A stretch of 13,679 nt of DNA from UBA822 sp036336795 (GTDB lineage Bacteria; Gemmatimonadota; Gemmatimonadetes; Longimicrobiales; Gaopeijiaceae): positions 1 to 13,679 of the forward strand of contig JAYZFL010000003.1 of assembly GCA_036336795.1 (NCBI GenBank). The letters run 5' to 3'. Under the pieces are notes generated by a model. It had not been told where the DNA came from. It worked only from the letters and a program-made list of their open reading frames with translations, and ran no database searches. Made by a program: the position numbers and the translations under genes. Below, piece after piece: positions 7,471-13,679 of the stretch (position 1 is its first letter; the number at the start of each line of letters is the position of its first letter).

Positions 7471-9165
7471 GCCCGCCCAAAGGGGCCCGGACACTCGCAG
7501 TACGTAGATGGCTATCAGTCCCAGCACGCCGATCACCGTGAGGTAGTAAATCGTGGGCAAGATGGTCTTCCGGAGCGTGGTTCCTTCCCGTCCTAGCAGT
7601 CCCACCGTGGCTGAAGCAGCCACCACGTTGTGGATCGCGATCATGTTGCCCGCCGCTGCGCCCACGGCTTGGAGTGCTACGACCATCGAACTCGATATGG
7701 CCAGTTTCGCAGCCACCCCGTGCTGGAAGGCTGCGAACATCAAGTTGCTTACAGTGTTCGACCCGGCGATAAAGGCTCCCAACGCTCCCGTCACCCCCGC
7801 GAAGAGCGGCCATACACCACCGACTGAGGTCGCCACCCATTCGGCCATCTCAAGGGGCATTGAAGCCAGACCGGCACTGTTTTCACCCGAATTGATGTAG
7901 ACGCGCACCATGGGGACGGTGAAGACGAGAACGACGCCGGCCCCGAGGAGCACTCGACTGGAATCAACGAACGCCGTCTTGAGGGCTGCACCGCTCATGC
8001 GGTGCAGGAGCGCAGTAATCCCCACAACTACAATCAAGATCGTCCCGGGAAGGTAGAGGGGTGTGGTCACGGCGCTCACTGATGTGCCGAAGATCTCAGG
8101 CCATGCGATACTTTGGCTCCGCAGAGCGTCGCCGATGGGCAGCGACGGCAAACGGCTCAGGACCAAGAGTATCGCCAACATCAGATAGGGAAGCCACGCT
8201 TTGCCGGCGGACATCTCCGGGTGCTCTCCCATCTCCTCGGAGTCGACCTCGAGGCCGCTCACCCACTCCGAGGGCCACGAGTCCCGAGCCGGGAAGTCCC
8301 ATGTGTCAGTCGGAAGCAGGAAGCCCTTGCGGGCCGCGAACGACACGATGGAGAGCCCAACGAGACCTCCCAAAAGGGAGGGAAACTCGGGTCCGAGAAG
8401 CCACGCGGTCAAGAAATACGGAACCGTGAAGGCCACACCCCCGAATAGGGCGAACGGAACGATCGAGAGCCCTTCGGTCCACGACTTCCGCTCACCGAAG
8501 AAGCGGGTCATCATGACGACCATGAAGGTGGGCATGATCACCCCCGTGATTGCGTGAAGGCCTGCGGCACGGACCGTGACGGCTCTCACGTACTCGATCA
8601 GCGTCGCTCCTGACTCGGTCAGCGCAAGCGTGAACTCAGGGCTGACCACCCCCCCCTGGACGCCCACCAGTACCGGAGTCCCTACGGCGCCGAAGGTCAC
8701 CGGTGTGCTTTGGATCATCATCCCGAGCATCACGGCGCCTGCTGCGGGGAAGCCCATGGCGACCATAAGGGGAGCGGCTACGGCGGCCGGCGTCCCAAAG
8801 CCCGCGGCACCCTCGATGAACGACCCAAAGAGCCAGGCGATGATTACGACCTGGACCCGGCGATCGTCACTGATCCCGCGGAAACTCCTTCGGATCGCTG
8901 CTACACCTCCAGAGCGTTCTAGGGTGTTCAGGAGCAGAATCGCCCCGAAAATGATCAACAGAAGATCGAAGGTGAGGAACAATCCCTGGATAGACGACGC
9001 TGCGACATCCAAGAACGGCATACCCCAGACGCTCAGGGCGATGGTCACTGCCGTCACGTAGACCGCTGGCATGGCCCACTTGGCTGGAATGCGGAAACCC
9101 ACCAACAGTATCCCACCGAGTAGGATGGGCAGGGCAGCTAGACCGGCTAGCGTCGCTGGACTCAT
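7468..9165 (-). CDS. L-lactate permease family transporter (LctP/LldP)
   Basis: This 565-residue, very hydrophobic polytopic inner-membrane protein belongs to the lactate permease family (TC 2.A.14), whose known members import lactate or glycolate with protons. The signature loop FGSFIEGAAGFGTPA (113-127) closely matches the E. coli LldP segment FGAFLEGAAGFGAPV, and TPVTFGAVGTPVLV (154-167) matches the following LldP helix. The C-terminal SNTVSNLMFAAFQ and VGLLGREG motifs also fit. The ATG at 9165 is preceded by AAGGAG (complement 9171-9176) with five-base spacing, so it is preferred to an in-frame upstream start at 9231. A hydrophilic loop follows the signature half, with an EEMGEHPEM segment. 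It is transcribed away from the symporter gene. Lactate or glycolate as substrate is an inference from the family. Confidence 0.93.
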   Translation of the reverse strand: MSPATLAGLAALPILLGGILLVGFRIPAKWAMPAVYVTAVTIALSVWGMPFLDVAASSIQGLFLTFDLLLIIFGAILLLNTLERSGGVAAIRRSFRGISDDRRVQVVIIAWLFGSFIEGAAGFGTPAAVAAPLMVAMGFPAAGAVMLGMMIQSTPVTFGAVGTPVLVGVQGGVVSPEFTLALTESGATLIEYVRAVTVRAAGLHAITGVIMPTFMVVMMTRFFGERKSWTEGLSIVPFALFGGVAFTVPYFLTAWLLGPEFPSLLGGLVGLSIVSFAARKGFLLPTDTWDFPARDSWPSEWVSGLEVDSEEMGEHPEMSAGKAWLPYLMLAILLVLSRLPSLPIGDALRSQSIAWPEIFGTSVSAVTTPLYLPGTILIVVVGITALLHRMSGAALKTAFVDSSRVLLGAGVVLVFTVPMVRVYINSGENSAGLASMPLEMAEWVATSVGGVWPLFAGVTGALGAFIAGSNTVSNLMFAAFQHGVAAKLAISSSMVVALQAVGAAAGNMIAIHNVVAASATVGLLGREGTTLRKTILPTIYYLTVIGVLGLIAIYVLRVSGPLWAG

Positions 9166-9170
9166 GTGCG

Positions 9171-9176
9171 CTCCTT
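9171..9176 (-). promoter_or_regulatory. Ribosome binding site that fixes the permease start
   Basis: On the minus strand AAGGAG lies five bases before the ATG at 9165, a near-perfect Shine-Dalgarno. It decides in favour of this start over the one 66 bases upstream. Confidence 0.75.
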
Positions 9177-9200
9177 GTAGACGTGTGGCAGGCGGGCCTG

Positions 9201-9211
9201 GATCGTCGATC
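9201..9211. promoter_or_regulatory. 11-bp palindrome upstream of the permease
   Basis: GATCG-T-CGATC is a perfect odd-length palindrome, 36 to 46 bases before the permease start. It could be an operator; no regulator gene is in the window and short palindromes also arise by chance. Confidence 0.25.
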
Positions 9212-9242
9212 AAATCCGGGCATGGGTCCACCCGTCATCATC

Positions 9243-9261
9243 CGGTTCGCGTCAGGAACCG
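9243..9261. promoter_or_regulatory. Inverted repeat, possible operator
   Basis: CGGTTC (9243-9248) and GAACCG (9256-9261) form a perfect 6-bp dyad around a 7-base spacer, with CCGG flanking on both sides (9242-9245 and 9263-9266). It lies in the intergenic region between the two divergent transporters. It is the size of a helix-turn-helix dimer site, but no binding protein is identifiable. Confidence 0.3.
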
Positions 9262-9287
9262 ACCGGACAACATGCGGTGGGGAGACG

Positions 9288-9332
9288 GTTACGAACAGGG
9301 CGTTCACGAACAGGGCGGTTACGCACGGTGGT
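9288..9332 (+). repeat. Three tandem 15-bp repeats in the transporter intergenic region
   Basis: Units begin at 9288, 9303 and 9318. Units 1 and 2 share ACGAACAGGGCG exactly (9291-9302 and 9306-9317); the third is degenerate (GTTACGCACGG). Just downstream ACGGGGA occurs at 9345-9351 and 9360-9366, again 15 bases apart. Evenly spaced repeats upstream of a transporter gene suggest a cooperative regulator site, though 15 bp is not an integral number of helical turns. Replication slippage is an alternative. Confidence 0.6.
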
Positions 9333-9374
9333 CGCCGCCGGATAACGGGGAAATTGGACACGGGGATCGTCTGC

Positions 9375-9404
9375 TTGTCGAATATCGCACCGACTATCTA
9401 TGTT
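9375..9404 (+). promoter_or_regulatory. Candidate sigma-70-like promoter for the symporter gene
   Basis: TTGTCG (9375-9380) and TATGTT (9399-9404) match the -35 and -10 consensus at four of six positions each, with an 18-base spacer, 56 bases before the ATG. Overlapping alternatives (TATCTA at 9395) exist, so this is a weak prediction. Confidence 0.25.
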
Positions 9405-9459
9405 CGGCGCTCGACCTTGGCACTGAGCACTCCCCTTTTTACCGATAAGGACAACCTCC

Positions 9460-10716
9460 ATGGAACACGACCTGGACGCCCCATGGTATCGCCGACTCCA
9501 TTGGCAGGTGTTAATCGCGATGCTCGTGGGCGGTTTGGCCGGCGCCCTCTTCGGGGAACCTCTGGCCGACCGGGTCGGATGGATCGGCGATCTGTTCATG
9601 AAGTTGCTCAGGATGATTATCGTGCCGCTGGTTCTGACATCAATCATCTCGGGTGTGGCGTCTGTGGGTGGCGGGCGCGCACTCGGGCGGTTGTTCAGCA
9701 AGACACTCGGGTACTACGTGCTTTCCAGCGCCCTCGCCGCCCTCGTCGGACTCTTGATGGTGAACCTCATCCGGCCGGGCGTGGGGGCCAACTTGACCGG
9801 GACGATCCAGGAGACGCTCCCCGAGCTGACCACGCCGGAGTCACCCGTTCAACTCCTCACTGATATCATCCCCGAAAATGTTCTTCAGGCCGCGGCCACC
9901 GCCGACATGCTGGCGCTAATCTTCTTCTGCATCGTCTTCGGTGCTGCCCTCACGACTCTTCCGCCCAAGACCAGGGATCCGCTCGTGGAACTGTTCGACG
10001 CCCTGTTCCACGCCATGATGCGGCTCACTTCGGGGATCATCAAATTTCTGCCTATCGGAGTGTTCGCTCTAATCATGAGGATGGTGGCCACTACGGGTTT
10101 CGATGCATTCCGCCCACTTGCCCTATACGCAATGACGATAGGGTCCGGCGTGACCATACATTTCCTCGTGAGTCTCCCGATTCTGTTGATTCTACTTGGA
10201 CGAATCTCTCCTCGTATCCACTTCGCCAACATGCGTGAGGCACTGTTAATTGCCTTTTCCACTAGCTCGTCAGGGGCGACTCTGCCGGTCACCATGAAGG
10301 TGGTCGAGGAGAAGGTGGGAGTTTCGAACAAGATCGCGTCTTTCATTCTTCCCATGGGAGCCACGGTCAACATGGACGGAACAGCCGTCTTCGAGTGTGC
10401 CGGTGCGCTGTTCATCGCCCAGGCCCTGGGATTCGATTTGACGATCATGCAGCAGGCGATCGTCGTGTTGACGGCGCTCCTAGCCTCGATCGGCGCGGCG
10501 GCAGTCCCGTCGGCTGGACTCGTCGTGATCTTCATCGTTTTAGAGGCGATCGGCTTGCAGGGGCCGACGGTGAACGTGATCGTGGGGTCCATGCTCGCGA
10601 TCGACCGACCGCTCGACATGTATCGCACGGCGGTTAACATCTTCGGTGATTCATGCGGGGCAGCGATCATCGCCCGGTCGGAAGGTGAGACCGGCGTGGA
10701 CACGGAAATACGTTAG
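9460..10716 (+). CDS. Dicarboxylate/amino acid:cation symporter (DAACS/GltP family)
   Basis: This 418-residue inner-membrane protein belongs to the glutamate/aspartate/C4-dicarboxylate symporter family (TC 2.A.23), which uses Na+ or H+ gradients. Conserved hairpin-loop serines are at 265-276 (AFSTSSSGATLP), NMDGT is at 304-308, and transmembrane helix 8 reads DRPLDMYRTAVN at 382-393. By comparison with archaeal GltPh, D386 and R389 correspond to the residues that hold the amino group and side-chain carboxylate of aspartate (D394, R397), and D397 to the Na+ ligand D405. Retention of these suggests an acidic amino acid or similar substrate over a DctA-type dicarboxylate. TAAGGA (9446-9451) is an eight-base-spaced ribosome binding site. 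The amidohydrolase gene follows 12 bases later, so the two are probably co-transcribed. Substrate is inferred. Confidence 0.93.
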   Translation: MEHDLDAPWYRRLHWQVLIAMLVGGLAGALFGEPLADRVGWIGDLFMKLLRMIIVPLVLTSIISGVASVGGGRALGRLFSKTLGYYVLSSALAALVGLLMVNLIRPGVGANLTGTIQETLPELTTPESPVQLLTDIIPENVLQAAATADMLALIFFCIVFGAALTTLPPKTRDPLVELFDALFHAMMRLTSGIIKFLPIGVFALIMRMVATTGFDAFRPLALYAMTIGSGVTIHFLVSLPILLILLGRISPRIHFANMREALLIAFSTSSSGATLPVTMKVVEEKVGVSNKIASFILPMGATVNMDGTAVFECAGALFIAQALGFDLTIMQQAIVVLTALLASIGAAAVPSAGLVVIFIVLEAIGLQGPTVNVIVGSMLAIDRPLDMYRTAVNIFGDSCGAAIIARSEGETGVDTEIR

Positions 10717-10728
10717 GGGGATCCTTTC

Positions 10729-11706
10729 ATGATCATCGACTTTCATAACCACTACTATCCTCCAGAATTCCTGGACAGCATTCGATCCGAGCCCAGCAAC
10801 TTTCGTGTAACGGACGACGACGAGGGTAATCCCGTGCTGCATTCTCCTGGGGATTACAACGTTATTGTTCCAGGCCATCGTGACATAGACTTTCGTGTGT
10901 CGGTTCTGGACGAGGCTGGTGTGGACAAACAGGTTCTAACCTTTACGGCTCCGGGTACGAGCATTGAATCTCCTGAGCGAGCTGCCGAGCTCGCTACGAT
11001 TGTCAACGATGGACTCGCGAGCGCGAGGGATCGGCACCCTGAGCGTTTCACGGCTTTGGCTCACCTACCTCTCAACAATCCCCAGGCTGCTCTTGGGGAG
11101 TTGGATCGTGTGCTGGATGAACTCAACTTTCCAGGTGTGATGTTGTACAGCAACGCTAGTGGGGTGCCGTTGGCTGATGAGCGTTTTTGGCCTGTTTACG
11201 AGAGGGCTGATCAAGCCGAAGCGATCATCTACATCCACCCGACCTACCCCCTAGGTGTGGAGGCAATGGAGGAATACATGCTCATGCCTCTGGTTGGGTT
11301 CCTGATGGATACAACACTAGCGACGGCACACCTGATCTACGCGGGTGTGCCTGAGCGGTTTCCTCGGATCCGTTGGGCCCTCTGTCATACCGGTGGAGCG
11401 ATCCCGTTTCTTGCGGAGCGTTTGGACAGAGGTTTCGAGGCGTATTCCAGGTGTCGGTCAAACATTTCACGTCTGCCGAGTGAGTATCTCAGGGATTTTT
11501 ATTACGATACGGTCAACTTCGATCCCGCCTGCCTTAAACTTGCTCTTGATTTTGCGGGAGTCGGACGGATAGTTGCTGGGAGCGACTATCCACACATGAT
11601 CGGCAGCTTAGGGAAGATGAAGTCATCGATCTCTGCCCTCGGGCTTTCGATGGAGGAAGAAGAGGCGGTTATGAGTGGTAACGCCCGAGGTCTCCTCGGA
11701 CTTTAG
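10729..11706 (+). CDS. Amidohydrolase family protein, ACMSD-like metal-dependent hydrolase/decarboxylase
   Basis: This 325-residue TIM-barrel metalloenzyme is of the Amidohydro_2 type, related to 2-amino-3-carboxymuconate-6-semialdehyde decarboxylase (ACMSD) and aromatic-acid decarboxylases. The expected metal ligands are visible: H6 and H8 in DFHNHYYPP, H170 in YIHPTYP, H220 in LCHTGG, and D286 in GSDYPH. GVDKQVLT near 65-72 and the LIYAGVPERFPRIRW segment (202-216) are also typical of the group. No signal peptide is present, so it is cytoplasmic. The ATG follows AGGGGG (10715-10720), which overlaps the symporter stop, so the two genes are very likely one operon and the enzyme may act on what the symporter imports. 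Decarboxylation and hydrolysis are both possible; the substrate is unknown. Confidence 0.9.
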   Translation: MIIDFHNHYYPPEFLDSIRSEPSNFRVTDDDEGNPVLHSPGDYNVIVPGHRDIDFRVSVLDEAGVDKQVLTFTAPGTSIESPERAAELATIVNDGLASARDRHPERFTALAHLPLNNPQAALGELDRVLDELNFPGVMLYSNASGVPLADERFWPVYERADQAEAIIYIHPTYPLGVEAMEEYMLMPLVGFLMDTTLATAHLIYAGVPERFPRIRWALCHTGGAIPFLAERLDRGFEAYSRCRSNISRLPSEYLRDFYYDTVNFDPACLKLALDFAGVGRIVAGSDYPHMIGSLGKMKSSISALGLSMEEEEAVMSGNARGLLGL

Positions 11707-11721
11707 CAGAGAAGTGAGAAA

Positions 11722-13679
11722 ATGACTCCGGAGGCACGTTATTGGGATTCGGTAGCCGGGCAGTGCAGGCGTATGGCTCTTGAATGCACCCTGGTGGCGG
11801 TGGTCCTCGGTCTGAGCTGCTCGATCGACAGGGGAGTCCCTACAGATCTAAAAGTGTGGTCTGCCGCCATTGATGAAGAGGATGCTCGCGGATCTGGCCC
11901 GTCTGGAATACGGTTTCTAGAGGAGGGTCTCGTCTCGCCGGATCTCGGACTTCAGGCTTTGTCGGTTCGTGCGCTCGGGCGTCTTGAAGATCCCGAGCAC
12001 ATTCTCCGGATCGTGCCCCTTCTCTTATCAGGTGATGTTGAGGTGCGCTCCGAGACGGTCAACGCGCTCGGGCAGGCTGTTGTCCGCACGGACGGAGATG
12101 ACGTCGCGGACCTACTCTTCGATCATCTCACAAGAGAGACGGATCCTGATGTGAGGGGGACCGTGGCACGCACCTTAGGACGCCTTACTTACCGGACCGA
12201 GGTCCAGGCCGCTCGCACCGAAGAAACGCTCGTCGGCTTGACTAGGAATGGGGATTTCGACTCGCATCTTTCCACGCTCACCGGTGCCGTGATGGGGCTT
12301 GAAGCGATGGCCCGGCGCCATCCTGAGAGGATCTTGTCAGATCGGGCCGTCACGCGACTGCAGGAGCTCATGACATTTGGGCGTGACTTAAACGAATCCA
12401 CATCGGAGCGTGCTGCCCGTGTACGGAGGGTTGCCCTGATGGCCCTCTCCGTCTTCGGTAGGGTGGGTGCTGAAGCGATCTCAGGTGCCATGGAAGATTC
12501 CGACGCCGATGTTCGCCGTCTGGCCACCGTGGCGATAGGTCAGGAGCCCTCTCGCGAAGAGAATATCCAGCTTCTGGTCAGGGCACTTTCCGACCGGTCC
12601 GCGAGAGTTCGGGTGGAAGCCGTAAAGTTGTACGCAGTGAGGGCTCCGGACAGCGAAAAATGCCCGGCTCTATTCAGAGCCTCCGGAGACTCTGATGTAC
12701 ATGTTGCGATCGCGGCTCTAGACCTTCTCGCTCAACCGTGTGAGAACCGCGCTCGTCAGAATGAGCTTTTGAGAGCTGTGGCGTCTGGGATCGAGGGGGC
12801 GAACTCACTCGGCTGGCAGGGCCCGGCTCACGCACTCGTAGCCCTTGCTTCAGTCTCTCCTGATGTTGCAGAGTCACTCCTGGACTTTTTCTCTCAGCAC
12901 CCGAACGTGTTTGTTCGCGTTTACGCTGCTCGGGCAGCAGCAGTATTAGGTGACCTGGACGCTCTAGAATTCCTGACCGCAGATCCGGCTCCGAATGTAC
13001 GGACGGTGGCGGTGCAGGAACTGTTTGGACTTCGGGGTCACGACGTGGATTCCGTTCTGGTGAACCAACTGGATCAAAACGACCCCTTTCTACTCATAAC
13101 GGTTGCCGGACTACTTAAAGAAACAGTGGATCCAGATGCCGCTGTGCAGCCCTTGTTGGATGCTTTTCGGAGGATCTCACTCGTGCCGCGCCAGACGGCT
13201 CGAGACCCCAGGATGGCCCTCTTGAACCGTATTGCGGAGGTCGGTGGACCTGCAGTTGCCGAAGAACTTGAAGAGTATGTTCGTGACTACGACCCGATTG
13301 TGGCGGGTCGGGTTGCCCTTATCATTTCTCAGTGGACTGGTGAGCAGAGAGTCGCTCGGCCTAATCCGTTGGTGCGGGTACCGGTCCCGTCTCCCGAAGA
13401 AATCGATCGCTTGAAAAGAGCCCGGGTGATTCTGGAGATGGCCCGGGGGGGTGAGATTGAGATACAACTTTATGCGGGAGTGGCCCCCACTCACGCGGCA
13501 CGATTCTGGTCTCTTGCTTCTTCCGGTTACTTCGATGGCCTAACCTTCCATCGGGTAGTGACGAACTTTGTCCTTCAGGGGGGCAGCCCGGGTGCCAATG
13601 AGTACTCAGGGGATGCTGCCTACACTCGGGATGAGCTTGGTCTTCTCTCCCACTGGCGTGGAACCGTGGGGACTTCTAC
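11722..13679 (+). CDS. Exported HEAT-repeat protein with C-terminal cyclophilin domain (3' end missing)
   Basis: The frame from ATG 11722 is open for 652 codons to the window edge with no stop. Residues 16-33 form a short basic then hydrophobic segment (CRRM, then LVAVVLGLSC), a signal peptide or lipoprotein signal with C33 as a possible lipidation site. The box GLSC is not canonical because G is at -3. Residues 60-540 contain many HEAT-like helical repeats (for example DVEVRSETVNALG, DADVRRLATVAIG, NVFVRVYAARAAAVLG). Residues from about 568 form a cyclophilin-type peptidyl-prolyl isomerase domain. FHRVVTNFVLQGG carries R611, F616 and Q619 at the spacing of CypA R55, F60 and Q63. A role in folding outer-membrane or periplasmic proteins is plausible but inferred. 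It starts 15 bases after the amidohydrolase. An alternative start is ATG 11773. Confidence 0.85.
   Translation, partial: MTPEARYWDSVAGQCRRMALECTLVAVVLGLSCSIDRGVPTDLKVWSAAIDEEDARGSGPSGIRFLEEGLVSPDLGLQALSVRALGRLEDPEHILRIVPLLLSGDVEVRSETVNALGQAVVRTDGDDVADLLFDHLTRETDPDVRGTVARTLGRLTYRTEVQAARTEETLVGLTRNGDFDSHLSTLTGAVMGLEAMARRHPERILSDRAVTRLQELMTFGRDLNESTSERAARVRRVALMALSVFGRVGAEAISGAMEDSDADVRRLATVAIGQEPSREENIQLLVRALSDRSARVRVEAVKLYAVRAPDSEKCPALFRASGDSDVHVAIAALDLLAQPCENRARQNELLRAVASGIEGANSLGWQGPAHALVALASVSPDVAESLLDFFSQHPNVFVRVYAARAAAVLGDLDALEFLTADPAPNVRTVAVQELFGLRGHDVDSVLVNQLDQNDPFLLITVAGLLKETVDPDAAVQPLLDAFRRISLVPRQTARDPRMALLNRIAEVGGPAVAEELEEYVRDYDPIVAGRVALIISQWTGEQRVARPNPLVRVPVPSPEEIDRLKRARVILEMARGGEIEIQLYAGVAPTHAARFWSLASSGYFDGLTFHRVVTNFVLQGGSPGANEYSGDAAYTRDELGLLSHWRGTVGTS

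Noticed and set aside
9183..9863. 226-codon plus-strand frame across the intergenic region into the symporter
   Set aside because: It overlaps the 5' half of the symporter in another frame and its translation is Arg-rich without family features; the 15-bp repeats lie inside it.
9885..10703. 272-codon minus-strand open frame opposite the symporter
   Set aside because: It is Ser/Ala/Met-rich with no domain, and mirrors a strongly supported symporter gene.

Overview
The window looks like a piece of a bacterial chromosome of moderate G+C (hand counts of a few 60-base lines run from about 50% in gyrB to about 65% in the transporter genes). It carries a replication/repair block followed by metabolic and transport genes. 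No gene identifies the phylum. The recF-dciA-gyrB order, the HEAT-repeat/cyclophilin fusion at the end, and the mix of a lactate permease, a flavin monooxygenase and an ACMSD-like amidohydrolase would suit an uncultured, perhaps marine, Gemmatimonadota-type bacterium. That placement is a low-confidence inference.

Bases 1-4400 (+ strand) hold the tail of an unidentified gene, an enoyl-CoA hydratase, recF (TTG start), a DciA/DUF721 gene that overlaps recF by a GTGA junction, and gyrB. This is the classic dnaN-recF-dciA-gyrB neighbourhood, except that the gene in front of recF is a crotonase and not dnaN. Bases 4571-5164 encode a small HExxH metalloprotease-like protein of unknown role. It converges on a class I SAM methyltransferase (complement 5209-5988). 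A flavin-containing monooxygenase (6075-7412) runs divergently from the methyltransferase, with a TAAAAT box placed so that its mRNA could be leaderless.

Bases 7468-10716 hold two divergent organic-acid transporters: an L-lactate permease family protein on the minus strand and a dicarboxylate/amino acid:cation symporter on the plus strand. A 294-base intergenic region between them contains 15-bp-spaced tandem repeats and two dyad symmetries. The symporter is followed after 12 bases by an ACMSD-type amidohydrolase, so the pair looks like an uptake-plus-catabolism operon for an acidic substrate. Fifteen bases later a long exported protein begins: many HEAT-like repeats and then a cyclophilin domain. 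It runs off the end of the window.

I found no RNA gene, CRISPR array, insertion sequence, integrase or phage gene, and no clear novel defence or mobile system. The best leads are the HEAT-cyclophilin fusion, the orphan metalloprotease, the symporter-amidohydrolase pair with its repeat-bearing control region, and the dnaN-less recF locus.
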